A DNA stretch of 28,437 nt from CAWUKT01 sp963923035. GTDB taxonomy: Bacteria > Bacteroidota > Bacteroidia > J057 > JADKCL01. Positions 7,432 to 16,300 of the stretch are shown piece after piece (the stretch's first letter is position 1; each line of letters starts with the position of its first letter). The stretch is from NCBI GenBank assembly GCA_963923035.1, contig CAWUKT010000093.1:1-28437 (forward strand). Reading direction: 5' to 3'. Both the position numbers and the translations under genes were made by a program. Under the pieces are notes generated by a model. It was not told where the DNA came from. It saw only the letters and a program-made list of their open reading frames with translations, and made no database searches.

Positions 7432-7743
7432 CTTAGGAGGGAGTGCTGACCGGCTTGAACCGGTCTATACTTCCCCCTAAGTTAAGAAAAATGAGGGCGG
7501 AGACAAAGCGTTATTTGAACACCTTATACGTGAATATAAAGAGTCTTTTTGCGGCTGGAATGGCATAGTCCGGGCCCCTCAAGCCCGGGTGAGTTCGCGA
7601 TCCGATTACCTACACCACCCAACTGATCTACCTTTAAGTAGCGAACAACGACTCCATTACCAGTCTGACATCAATAGTTCCAATCCTAAATATCTGCTGA
7701 TTGATTTTTCAGCCCGCTAAACTACCGATGGCGGGCTGTTTTT
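7432..7743 (+). ncRNA. Candidate structured RNA or long leader ahead of the ATPase operon
   Basis: A + strand stretch of about 310 bases begins with a 22-position hairpin (7432-7453 with 7460-7481, of which 19 positions pair, loop CTTGAA), then a 6-bp GC hairpin (7570-7575 with 7583-7588, loop CCCTCAA), and ends in a textbook terminator. The two loops hold complementary bases (TTGA 7455-7458 and TCAA 7579-7582), so a kissing contact is possible. No known family (6S, tmRNA, SRP RNA, RNase P) is recognisable. It could be a free RNA, an attenuator-type leader, or a remnant. The 5' end is a guess. Confidence 0.35.
7710..7743 (+). terminator. Intrinsic terminator before the AAA ATPase gene
   Basis: Stem CAGCCCGC (7710-7717) pairs perfectly with GCGGGCTG (7731-7738) around a 13-base loop and is followed by TTTTT (7739-7743), then C and TTT. 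The T run exists only on the + strand. No + strand gene lies upstream for 1.9 kb, so the terminator needs an unannotated transcript. Confidence 0.85.
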
Positions 7744-7776
7744 CTTTATATTTAGAAGCTACTAATTTTTTGCTCT

Positions 7777-8961
7777 ATGCATCTCCAATCTATTCGGCTA
7801 AGGAATTTTAAGGTCTTCGAAGACATAACCTTGAGCGATCTTCCTCAACTATGTGTGTTCATTGGAGCCAATGGAACTGGCAAATCAACTTTATTTGATG
7901 TTTTTGGTTTTCTAAAAGATGCCTTAAATCATAACGTTCAAATTGCTGTTCAGAAAAGAGGAGGCTTCAAAGAATTAAGAACGAGGGGGGCAACTGGTCC
8001 CATTATAATTGAACTCAAATTTCGGTTACCAATTGGAGGAACCAGACGACTTGTTACTTATCATCTAGAGTTTGAAGAAGAAAAAGGACGGATACTTATT
8101 CAAAAAGAAATTCTTCGATACAAACGATCTCGGTATGGAAAACCTTTTCACTTCCTAGATTTTTCCAAAGGATCAGGAACTGCTGTACTCAATGAAGACG
8201 ACTTTAATAAACAAGATGAAGAACTAGAACGAGAGGAGCAACGGCTCGCTTCTCCTGAAGTTCTCGCAATAAAGGGGCTAGGACAATTTGAGAGATTTAA
8301 AGCAGCAAGTGAATTCCGCAAATTCATTGAGAATTGGCATGTCTCGGATTTTCACATTTCAGAAGCACGTCCAAGTAGTGAAGCTGGATATGCAGACCAC
8401 TTATCTGCTACAGGGGACAATATTTCCTTAGTTGCCCAGTATATTCATGAATATTACCCAGAAATTTTCACCCTCATTTTGGAAAAGATGAGGCAAAGGG
8501 TTCCGGGTGTTTCCTCTGTTAAAGCGGCTACCACTCAAGACGGAAGGGTAATTCTCAAATTTCAAGATGAAAATTATAAGGACCCTTTTGTCTCTAGGTT
8601 TGTCTCAGACGGCACAATTAAAATGTTTGCTTACCTGCTACTTCTTCATGATCCTAATCCTCATCCAATCCTATGTATTGAAGAACCAGAAAATCAACTT
8701 TATCCTTCCCTACTAACCCAATTAATGGAAGAATTTAGAGAATATGCTGTCTCAGGAGAAGGGCAGGTATTTGTTTCGACCCACTCTCCCGATCTTCTCA
8801 ATGCAGCTCAAGTTGACGAAGTTTTTTGGCTGGTAAAAGGTGCAGGTACCACTCAAATCCATCGGGCAATCAATGACCATCAGGTTGTAGCTCTCGCTGA
8901 AGAGGGGGGGCTACTCGGATATTTATGGAAAGAAAATTATTTAAAGGGAAGTAATCCATGA
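7777..8961 (+). CDS. AAA family ATPase (AAA_21/OLD-like), defence-type
   Basis: A 394-residue SMC/ABC-like ATPase. It begins with the typical first strand (SIRLRNFKVFEDI) and has Walker A GANGTGKST (30-38), a charged coiled insertion (about 140-185), a signature-like VSDGT (276-280), Walker B ILCIEEPE (298-305) and a switch histidine in STHSPDL (334-340). This is the AAA_21 layout shared with OLD, RloA and PARIS AriA ATPases. Such ATPases sense or hold a partner nuclease. It overlaps the next gene by 4 bases (ATGA), so the two are translationally coupled. Codons are AT-rich (AAA, GAA, TTT), unlike neighbours, which points to horizontal gain. Only a weak -7-like TATATTTA (7747-7754) lies between the terminator and the ATG. 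Confidence 0.88.
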   Translation: MHLQSIRLRNFKVFEDITLSDLPQLCVFIGANGTGKSTLFDVFGFLKDALNHNVQIAVQKRGGFKELRTRGATGPIIIELKFRLPIGGTRRLVTYHLEFEEEKGRILIQKEILRYKRSRYGKPFHFLDFSKGSGTAVLNEDDFNKQDEELEREEQRLASPEVLAIKGLGQFERFKAASEFRKFIENWHVSDFHISEARPSSEAGYADHLSATGDNISLVAQYIHEYYPEIFTLILEKMRQRVPGVSSVKAATTQDGRVILKFQDENYKDPFVSRFVSDGTIKMFAYLLLLHDPNPHPILCIEEPENQLYPSLLTQLMEEFREYAVSGEGQVFVSTHSPDLLNAAQVDEVFWLVKGAGTTQIHRAINDHQVVALAEEGGLLGYLWKENYLKGSNP

Positions 8962-9578
8962 GTTATTCCCAAGTTGAGATTCTCTGTGAGGAACCCTCCA
9001 TGAAATATTTTTTAGAAGGCTTGTTACCTCGTATTTTACCTCCTCCCTTTCAACTAAATTTGAATGTCTATATTCGAGCATTTGAGGGCAAGCAACATCT
9101 GAGAAAGGAACTACCCAAGCGCCTTCGGGCGTTCAATAAATTTCAATGTGAGGTTAAGATAATCGTCATTCACGATCAGGACAGTGCTGATTGTTTCACC
9201 TTGAAACATGAACTTCTTGAAATTATTAATAGTCAAACTAACCTACCCTCTCTTGTTAGAATCGCATGCTCTGAACTAGAAAGTTTTTATTTTGGAGAAC
9301 TTGAAATACTTGAATCTATCTACCCCAGATTCAAGTCATCACGACACACAGGAAAGAGAAAGTACCGTGATCCTGATAAAATTCAGAGCCCGGGCAGAGA
9401 GCTGAAGAAACTCATTCCAGAATTTGATAAGACAAAAACAGCTCGAAAGATTGGTCCAATAATTTCTTTGAGTACCTCGCTCAAGAAACCATATCCAGTT
9501 TCTACCTCAATTTCATTTTTCCATCTCCATCACGGCATACGCACTTTTCTAAGCCCACCGAATTCAATTTTTCCATGA
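8958..9578 (+). CDS. DUF4276 (TOPRIM-like) protein paired with the ATPase
   Basis: A 206-residue protein of the DUF4276 family, whose fold is related to TOPRIM nucleases and primases. The expected opening VEGxTE-like turn reads LCEEPSM (residues 9-15), keeping the first Glu but changing later positions. The acidic block IHDQDSADC (71-79) supplies DxD metal ligands, and RIACSELESFYFGELE (101-116) and KYRDPDKIQSPGRELKKLIP (135-154) are family hallmarks. After ARKIGP (162-167) the family normally ends with a helix containing an SF pair. Here the reading frame loses similarity, while the frame shifted by one base gives EYLAQETISSF, so a frameshift near 9463-9475 is possible. The AAA ATPase plus DUF4276 pair is widespread and is thought to act in phage defence, with this protein as the likely effector. 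Confidence 0.8.
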   Translation: MSYSQVEILCEEPSMKYFLEGLLPRILPPPFQLNLNVYIRAFEGKQHLRKELPKRLRAFNKFQCEVKIIVIHDQDSADCFTLKHELLEIINSQTNLPSLVRIACSELESFYFGELEILESIYPRFKSSRHTGKRKYRDPDKIQSPGRELKKLIPEFDKTKTARKIGPIISLSTSLKKPYPVSTSISFFHLHHGIRTFLSPPNSIFP

Positions 9579-9596
9579 AAAACGCCCCGGATGTCC

Positions 9597-9604
9597 TAAA
9601 TTTG
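9597..9604 (+). promoter_or_regulatory. Predicted -7 element of the pheT promoter
   Basis: TAAATTTG matches TAnnTTTG. Nineteen bases upstream the -33 position reads CATG (9574-9577), a partial match to TTTG. Transcription would begin near 9608, some 20 bases before the ATG at 9629. It lies just beyond the AT-rich island, so pheT appears to keep its own promoter. Confidence 0.55.
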
Positions 9605-9628
9605 CGTCCGAATTACAACACTTGATGT

Positions 9629-12019
9629 ATGAATATCTCCTACAACTGGCTGAAAAGCTATGTCGACTTTGATTGGGCGCCGGAAGAACTGGCGGACCGA
9701 CTTACCATGGCGGGTCTTGAAGTAGAGGGAATCGAGGCTTTTGAATCGATTCCGGGAGGATTGGACGGCGTGGTCGTAGGAGAAGTCAAAACCTGCGTCA
9801 AGCACCCGGGAGCGGACAAACTCAAGGTTTGCACGGTTGACATTGGGGAAGATGAGCTGCTGAACATTGTCTGTGGCGCTCCCAATGTGGCGGCCGGTCA
9901 GAAAGTCCCGGTAGCCACCGTCGGCACCATGCTGCATCCAATCGAAGGCAGCCCCTTCCAGATCAAGAAAGCCAAGATTCGCGGAGAGGCCTCCGCGGGC
10001 ATGATCTGTGCCGAGGACGAACTCGGCCTCGGCAATGGACACGATGGCATCATCGTCCTGCCCGCAGATACTCCCGTGGGCACCCCGGCCGCCGAAATTT
10101 TCGACGTCGAAATCGATACCATCCTCGAGATTGGGCTGACCCCGAACCGGGTCGATGCCGCCTCCCACCTGGGCACCGCCCGCGATGTGGCGGCCCTCCT
10201 GCGCCAACCGATCAAATTCCCGCCTACGCCGGAAACCGATGCCGCTGTCGACAATCCGTTCGAGATTGAACTGCCCGAAGTCGACCGCTGTGCCCGCTAC
10301 GCGGGGATTTACATCGAGGGCGTCACCATCAAGCCCTCCCCCAAGTGGCTCCAGATCCGCCTGCAATCCATTGGCCTGCGTCCCATCAACAACGTCGTGG
10401 ACATCACCAACTTCGTGCTCCACGAGCTCGGACAGCCATTGCACGCCTTCGACGCAGACCGTCTCCGCGGCCAAAAAGTGGTGGTGAAGACGCTGCCTGA
10501 AGACATCAAATTCTCTACCCTCGATGACATTGAACGCACCATCCGGGCCGGCAAGGACCTGATGATTTGTGACGCCGAAGGCCCCGTGGCCGTGGCGGGC
10601 GTGATGGGCGGTCAGAATTCGGAGGTCGAAGACAATACCACGAATGTATTCCTGGAAAGTGCCTATTTCGAGCCTTCCGGGATTCGGAAAACGGCCAGCC
10701 ACCTCGGCCTGAAGACGGATGCGTCCTTCCGCTTTGAGCGGGGCGTGGACCCGCACATGGCCCTGAAAGCTGCCTTGCGGGCGACCGCCCTGATCCTTGA
10801 GTACGCCGGTGGCAAGGCCTCGGCTCCCCTCGACGTCCAACGTTCCCGCTTCAAGGATTATGAAGTGAAATTGGATTTGGCGTTTGCGAAGCGGCTGATT
10901 GGTTCCGATCTCGGGACGGGTACAATCATTGAAATATTGAATGCACTCGAAATCGAAGTGGCTGAGCAAACGGAGACCTACCTCGACCTTCGGGTGCCGC
11001 CTTACCGGGTCGATGTCCAGCGGCCCCAGGATATCCTGGAGGAGATTTTGCGGATTTACGGGTACAACAATGTTCCCCGTCCGGCTCAGAATTCATTGGC
11101 CCTCAATTTCAATCAGTTCCTCGATGCCTTCTCCCTCCGCCAAAAGTACTTCGATCAGCTGGCGGCCAATGGCTTCAATGAAATCCTGACCTGCCCGCTC
11201 GTACCGGCCCACCTCGCCGGGGAGACGACGGTCACCCTCGCCAATGCCCTTACGGTGGACATGGCAGTGCTCCGTGAGGACATGCTGCGGACAGGACTCG
11301 ACACCATCGAGTACAACCAGCGCTTCGGCAATTTCAATCTGCGCTTGTCTGAGTTTGGAAAAACCTACCACAAAGGCGGCGAGAAATACCTTGAAAATGA
11401 ATGGATTGTCCTGTTTGCTACAGGGGCTTCACTCCCGGCCCATTGGGCGGGCAAGCAACCCAAGTCGGGCTTCTATACGCTGAAGCGGGAGATGGAGCGG
11501 ATGGTTCGTTTGTTTGGCCTGAAGGTAGAGGAAAAAGAGATTCAGGGAAATGACCGCCTTGCGTACGGACTGGAATTGGGGCGGGGCGAGAAGGTCGTTG
11601 CGCGCTTTGGCCGGGTGGCCAATGCGCAAATGCAGGGCCGCGACATCAAAAATGAGGTCTTCTACGCCGAGATCGATTGGAACGAATTGACCCGACTCTA
11701 CAAAAAGACCAAGGTCAAGTACCAACCAGTCCCCAAATTCCCCTCGATCCAGCGCGATATTTCCATGATCGTTCCGGACAGCACCACCTACGCTTCCATT
11801 CGCGCCGCTATTTTCTCCTGCAACCCCAAACTCATCCGCGAAGTTTCCATCACGGACGTCTACAAAGGGGAAAGCATTGGAGCGGGGAAAAAGTCTTACC
11901 TGGTGACCCTGACTTTATTGGATGAGAAAAAGACCCTCACGGTCAAAGCCGCCGACAAAACCATGAACCGGGTTTTTCAGAAGCTGGAAAGCGATTTCGG
12001 AGTGGAAATCCGGAAATAA
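9629..12019 (+). CDS. pheT: Phenylalanine--tRNA ligase beta subunit
   Basis: A 796-residue subunit of the cytoplasmic alpha2-beta2 phenylalanyl-tRNA synthetase, of the usual length. Domains in order are: the N-terminal helix-turn (MNISYNWLKSYVDF), an EMAP/tRNA-binding domain (about 45-155, with KHPGADKLKVCTVDIG and CGAPN), the B3/4 editing domain (about 210-385, with RLQSIGLRPINNVVDITNF), the B5 domain (about 410-480, ending RPQDILEEILRIYGYNNVP), the core catalytic-like domain, and the C-terminal anticodon-binding FDX-ACB domain (about 694-796, with KFPSIQRDISMIV). The alpha subunit gene (pheS) is not in the window, as is usual in Bacteroidota. It has its own promoter and a strong terminator and is unlikely to be co-transcribed with the upstream defence pair. 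Confidence 0.98.
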   Translation: MNISYNWLKSYVDFDWAPEELADRLTMAGLEVEGIEAFESIPGGLDGVVVGEVKTCVKHPGADKLKVCTVDIGEDELLNIVCGAPNVAAGQKVPVATVGTMLHPIEGSPFQIKKAKIRGEASAGMICAEDELGLGNGHDGIIVLPADTPVGTPAAEIFDVEIDTILEIGLTPNRVDAASHLGTARDVAALLRQPIKFPPTPETDAAVDNPFEIELPEVDRCARYAGIYIEGVTIKPSPKWLQIRLQSIGLRPINNVVDITNFVLHELGQPLHAFDADRLRGQKVVVKTLPEDIKFSTLDDIERTIRAGKDLMICDAEGPVAVAGVMGGQNSEVEDNTTNVFLESAYFEPSGIRKTASHLGLKTDASFRFERGVDPHMALKAALRATALILEYAGGKASAPLDVQRSRFKDYEVKLDLAFAKRLIGSDLGTGTIIEILNALEIEVAEQTETYLDLRVPPYRVDVQRPQDILEEILRIYGYNNVPRPAQNSLALNFNQFLDAFSLRQKYFDQLAANGFNEILTCPLVPAHLAGETTVTLANALTVDMAVLREDMLRTGLDTIEYNQRFGNFNLRLSEFGKTYHKGGEKYLENEWIVLFATGASLPAHWAGKQPKSGFYTLKREMERMVRLFGLKVEEKEIQGNDRLAYGLELGRGEKVVARFGRVANAQMQGRDIKNEVFYAEIDWNELTRLYKKTKVKYQPVPKFPSIQRDISMIVPDSTTYASIRAAIFSCNPKLIREVSITDVYKGESIGAGKKSYLVTLTLLDEKKTLTVKAADKTMNRVFQKLESDFGVEIRK

Positions 12020-12037
12020 TCCCCTGGTTTAAATAGC

Positions 12038-12082
12038 AAATGCCAACATCGAAGGGACGCTCCCTGGATGTTGGCATTTTTT
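12038..12082 (+). terminator. Intrinsic terminator of pheT
   Basis: Arms AAATGCCAACATC (12038-12050) and GATGTTGGCATTT (12067-12079) pair perfectly around a 16-base loop that itself holds GGGA/TCCC, and are followed by a T run to 12082. The hairpin may also slow transcripts of the convergent arsM gene, but the T tract is weaker in that direction. Confidence 0.93.
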
Positions 12083-12094
12083 AGGTCGGTCGGC

Positions 12095-12940
12095 TTAACA
12101 GCAGCCAGAAGTCGGATCGCAGCAGGCTTCGTCTTTGGTCTTCTCCGCCGTGACGGTCACGCTGAAGATGCCGGCACCACTCGCCCGGAATCTTTCGATC
12201 TGGTCGGGCTGCATATAATTGGCGAGGATTTCATCCGGCAGCACGATTTCTTTTTCTGCCTTGACGGTCACCCCTTCGAAGCCAGTTTCGTGGATGATGC
12301 CCAGGTACTCGTACTTGTCGAGCGCGCCCGAGACGCAACCGGCGTACATCTCTGCGGCATTCCGCAGTTCTTCAGGCAAATTGCCGCGGATCACCACATC
12401 GGAGATGGCAAAGTGGCCACCGGGACGCAGCACCCGTTGAATTTCGGAAAATGCTTGTTTCTTATCCGGCACAAGGTTCAAAACGCAATTGGAGATGACC
12501 ACATCCACGCGGTTGTTGGCCATGGGGATGTCCTCAATGTCTCCCAAGCGGAATTTCACATTGTTCAACCCGATCTCCTTCGCATTTTCCCGCGCCTTTT
12601 CAATCATCCGCTCCGTCATGTCCAAGCCGATGACTTCCCCTTCTTCCCCGGTGAGCATCCGGGCGACAAAGACATCGTTGCCGGCCCCGGAGCCCAGGTC
12701 CAGCACGGTATTTCCCCGCTGAATCCCAGCGTGTTCCACGGGCATTCCGCACCCGAGCTTGAGGTCGGCCGAGGCCAAGTAACCTTCAACTTTGCTGTAA
12801 TCTTCACTGAAAATGGTATAGTCAACTGTCTCACAGCCATCTACACCGCAACATGAGACGGCATTGAGGGCAGGATCCTGATCGGCAATGGCCGCGTACT
12901 TTTCGCGCACCATCTCCTTGATTTCCTGAGATTTTTGCAT
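12095..12940 (-). CDS. arsM: Arsenite S-adenosylmethionine methyltransferase
   Basis: A 281-residue cytoplasmic enzyme that methylates trivalent arsenic with SAM, giving volatile or less retained methylarsenicals. The SAM motif VLDLGSGAGNDVF spans residues 79-91, and the following acidic turn is in IGLDMTE (104-110). Arsenic-binding cysteines are in place: Cys64 (LGCGMP), Cys152 (SNCVLN) and Cys202 (AGCVSG). The 50-residue gap between the last two equals that in characterised ArsM proteins. The N-terminus adds a CCG pair at 30-32 and the C-terminus ends with CCDPTSGCC, cysteine-rich like many ArsM tails. It starts 12 bases after the arsR stop, so the two form an operon under arsenic control. 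Confidence 0.95.
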   Translation of the reverse strand: MQKSQEIKEMVREKYAAIADQDPALNAVSCCGVDGCETVDYTIFSEDYSKVEGYLASADLKLGCGMPVEHAGIQRGNTVLDLGSGAGNDVFVARMLTGEEGEVIGLDMTERMIEKARENAKEIGLNNVKFRLGDIEDIPMANNRVDVVISNCVLNLVPDKKQAFSEIQRVLRPGGHFAISDVVIRGNLPEELRNAAEMYAGCVSGALDKYEYLGIIHETGFEGVTVKAEKEIVLPDEILANYMQPDQIERFRASGAGIFSVTVTAEKTKDEACCDPTSGCC

Positions 12941-12952
12941 CGTACTATGTGT

Positions 12953-13282
12953 TTAACAACAGTTTGAGGTGGAGGAATAAGTTTCAAAAAAGCCTCCCAA
13001 AGCACCCTGGAGAGCTTTCCAGGTTTGGGGATCGATACAATAGCAGACACGCGGCCCATCTATATTTCCCTGAATGATTCGGGCGGCCTTCAGCACCTTG
13101 AGGTGCTGGGAAACGGTCGCCTGAGACAGGGGCAGCTCATCGACCAAGGTTCCGCATACACATGCTTTTTTCTGGACCAGAATGCGGAGGATGGCGATGC
13201 GCGCCGGATGCCCAAGGGCTTTGGCCCATTCGGCCAGCTGAACTGTCGGAGCATCAAATGCAGATATTTTGGGAGTTGCCAT
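12953..13282 (-). CDS. arsR: ArsR/SmtB family arsenic-responsive repressor
   Basis: A 109-residue winged-helix repressor. Residues 15-35 form the dimer helix with ALGHPARIAILRIL, followed by KACVCGTLVDELPLSQATVSQHLKVL, cut here into the metal site Cys41-x-Cys43 and the recognition helix (about 53-66). The CVC in the first DNA-binding helix is the As(III)-site type of E. coli ArsR. Further cysteines at 80, 82, 108 and 109 could take part. It leads the arsR-arsM operon, and its own promoter region holds a 6-4-6 inverted repeat over the -7 box, consistent with autorepression relieved by arsenite. The assignment to arsenic rather than another thiophilic metal rests on the CVC site and the arsM partner. 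Confidence 0.93.
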   Translation of the reverse strand: MATPKISAFDAPTVQLAEWAKALGHPARIAILRILVQKKACVCGTLVDELPLSQATVSQHLKVLKAARIIQGNIDGPRVCYCIDPQTWKALQGALGGFFETYSSTSNCC

Positions 13283-13297
13283 GCTGCTTTATTTTAT

Positions 13298-13333
13298 ATC
13301 GTAAATATACGATGAATAGCCTCAGTTTTTCAA
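13298..13333 (-). promoter_or_regulatory. arsR promoter with overlapping operator
   Basis: The perfect inverted repeat ATCGTA-AATA-TACGAT occupies 13298-13313. On the - strand it contains the -7-like TATATTTA (13302-13309), and TTG lies 21 bases upstream (13331-13333). A repressor bound here would cover the -7 box. The start codon of arsR is 15 bases downstream of the repeat. Confidence 0.7.
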
Positions 13334-13359
13334 GACCCAAGGTGAAAAAAAAGTGATCA

Positions 13360-16300
13360 TCAGGAATTGGATCGGGTTTTGTTTGTCTTCAGTCTCCGTC
13401 TCAGCAAGTACACCACCAACGCTCCCAACAGGAACAATCCTACCCAAATACTTGCTTTGTCGGCTTCAAACGTGGTATTTCGTTGCAGGTCAACCGGACT
13501 GGTATCGCCAATCACAATCATCTCAGCCCAGAAGAAGGGCTGGTAATATTTCGCCCGCTGTCCGGGCGACTTGCGATTCTGGGCCAGGTAATTTCGCTTC
13601 GCCAGGGCCAGCGATTCGTCCACGGGAAGTCCCTCGGACAGGTGGCGGTAAAAGGACTTCATCACCTCAAAGGTCATTTCCTCGTCCGCCACATTCCACA
13701 GACTCGTCACAATCGTATTGCAGCCGGCATAGCTGAACCCGCGGGCCATACTCATTACGCCTTCCCCCCTTGCATTCGGCCCCAAGCCCGACTCACAGGC
13801 TTCCAAAATCGCCATCCGGGCGTTCAAATTCAGGTTGTACAATTCTCCGAGGTGCAACATCCCATCGTTCAGGCTGTCCCGCCCAAAGTACAAGCGGCAA
13901 TCGGAGGAGTTGAGCGAATCCATCTTGCCGTGAGTCGCCAGGTCGATGATCGCAAATTCCCCCACCTGCTGGCGGAAGGACGTCTCCGTGGCCGATTCTC
14001 CCTGGATGGTATGCACGTGGCGGAAAGTCCGGGAAAGGTCCTCAATGGTCTTCTGGGCGTAGGGCAATGCTTCCAGTCCCAGGATGTCAAACTCCGGCGC
14101 CATCGCCAGCACCTGGGGAGCCCGAACTCCTTGGAAAGGCTGGCGGCGCTTCCGGATGGTATAGGAATAGTCGTAGGCGACGATGTGGCTGTCCAGGAGG
14201 AAAGGGAGGTGGTTGAAATGCCGGGGCCGGTCATCCTCTAAGGGCTTCAGGGTAAGCGCTTCAAAGGAAATGAAGTTGAGGCGATTGTCGGGAATGATGA
14301 GGAGCCGCTCGGGCAATTGAAGGCCCAGGTCACCTATGAGGGCCTGGTACACGCGCACACTCGCCTCCGCGTACTCGTTGCCGTAGGACCGGACATTGCG
14401 GGACCGGAGGTAGGTCTGGGTGTTACTCAGCGCCTCCTCAAATTCAGGGAGGATCTTCTTGCGGTGAAACACAACCGTATCCGCGCCCACCCCAAAAATG
14501 AATAACAGCGAATCTCCATAGAAGTATTCCAACAAGAACTGGTCCCGGATGGCCAGGTCCTTTTGGATTTCGGGCAGAGTGACGGTCGAGGTTTCAAATA
14601 CCTCCTCGTAGTACTTCGGATAATTGGACTGGACCAGCTTTCGGAGGCGTTCTTGCTGGTCGGTCACCTCAACCAGGCGTTGGTTGATGGGGGCGATCTC
14701 ATCCGGCTCGGACCGGGACAACTGGCGCAGCAAGGAATCGGCCAGGGCCTGGTATTCCCGGTCCTGCAAAAGCAAGCTGTCAGGGACGCCCGCCGCCTTG
14801 GCCGCCTCAGAAGTGGAAACCGCCGCCAGGAGGACCATGCCCCGGCTCTGCTCCGTCAATTTGAATGCCTGGTGGAGGTAGCTCGAGTCCTGAGTTGCCT
14901 GAAAGAGCTCGAAAGCGACATCGATCGCCGCCTCAAAGACCGGGCGGTTGCGGTTGTTGAAATCCACCTGAGACGTCTGCGCGGACTGCTGCTCCCGAAG
15001 GGTGTGGATGAGCTCCACCGATTGCTGGTAGGCCACCAGGCTGTGTTGCAGGCGCTCGCGGTCGTTGTTTTCGTGGGCGAGGTGCTTCAGGGCCTCCGCT
15101 TTGAAGCGGAGGGCATTGAGCGCGAACTTCCGTTCCAGCAACTTGTCCAGTTCGACCGGGGAAGATTCGTCTTCGACGGTCACGACGCCATTGAGCTCCC
15201 AGAGCGCCAATTGGGCCGAGCGGATGGTCTCGGACCAATCCTGCTTCAGGTGGAAATAGTCCGCGTGGATGGTGTGGAGTTCCGCCAATTGGATCGGATC
15301 GAGGGATTCGGAGAGGCTGCTTCGGGAAGCATTCAGGGCCTGGGTCGCCTGAACCGGATGGCCCCGCAGGAGTTCGCTGCGGGCGATGCCGGCGTGGTTG
15401 AGGCCCAAATAATAATCGTTGGAGGAATCGAGTGCCCGTTGAATTTCGATGGAGCGTTGGTGGTAGTAAACGGAAGAATCATACTTGGCCTCCTCGTACT
15501 TCAGTGAGCCCAGGTTATAGAGGATATTCGGGAGGCTGGGGTGGTAAAATCCATCGCCGGACAGCAGCTCGTAATAGGTGAGCGCATCCCGCAAATAGGT
15601 TCCCGGATCGTTTTCCCCCTCCCCTTTCGAATCCTCCAGCGCCGACGCCATGTTGTTCAGGTACAGGGCGTAATTCTGGATGGTGAGGTAATTCGGATCT
15701 TCCAAGTACGCTTCCCGCGCGATTTCCAAACAGTGGCGGTAATGGATTTTCTCCAATTGTACGTCCTGGAGGAGGTCGTAGATGTATCCGAGGCCGCCAT
15801 AAATGGGCAGGTATTCAGCCGGCGGAACAGGATAGTTCAGGATGGATTTTTCCTGCAAGCGCCGATACTCGATGGCCTTGAGGTACTGGCCCTTTTCCTG
15901 ACTCAAATCGGCCAGGTTTTCGAGGACATAGCGTTGCAAATAGGTCCGGGTCTTGCGGCCCTGGATGATTTCATAGGCATCCAAGAGGCGCTTTTCGGTC
16001 CGGATGGAGCCTCCGTAGAACTTTTTGTCCAGATCCGCTTCAAAATAGTTCTGGAGCACGGAGTCTTCGGGCAAAATGGTCGGATCGCCGGTATCGAGGA
16101 GATTGCGGGCGCTGGCGAGGTAGCGCTTGGCCATGGCCAGGGTAGGCATCGTGGCTGGATTGGAAGGATCGCGGGAGGGGGCGGTTTTGTAGAGAAAATA
16201 ACTGAAATGCTGGTAGAAACGGAGGGTTTCGACGGTATTCGCCTGGTCCAAGGCCCTTTCTCCGCGTAAAAAATGATCTTTTCCCTCCTCTGTCCGCTTC

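Larger units (their letters stand above)
7250..7776. other. 527-base gene-free, AT-richer stretch opening the island
   Basis: No convincing protein gene is present on either strand. From left to right I see: a nested inverted repeat next to the start of the 490-aa gene (CGAGG 7260-7264 with CCTCG 7298-7302, enclosing TTGAC 7280-7284 with GTCAA 7291-7295), a long hairpin at 7432-7481, a GC hairpin at 7570-7588, and an intrinsic terminator at 7710-7743. The short frame at 7491-7568 (25 codons) has no independent support. No TTTG/TAnnTTTG promoter pair was found on the + strand, so what starts transcription into the terminator is unknown. Confidence 0.6.

Noticed and set aside
7491..7568. A 25-codon frame starting ATG just after the long hairpin
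   Set aside because: No conserved look, no promoter, and chance frames of this size are common; kept only as part of the gap description.
7567..7640. tRNA-like remnant on the - strand (GGTAGATCAGTTGGGTGG and a CCCGGG...CCCGG T-arm-like stem)
   Set aside because: Acceptor arms do not pair, the T loop is wrong, and the anticodon arm is missing. The resemblance is too loose to call a tRNA or attachment site.
7250..9628. Direct repeats or transposase marking island ends
   Set aside because: I searched the two edges by eye and found no matching direct repeats, integrase or insertion-sequence gene.
9596..10969. A 457-codon open frame antisense to pheT
   Set aside because: Same reason: pheT is certain and the antisense translation has no family features.
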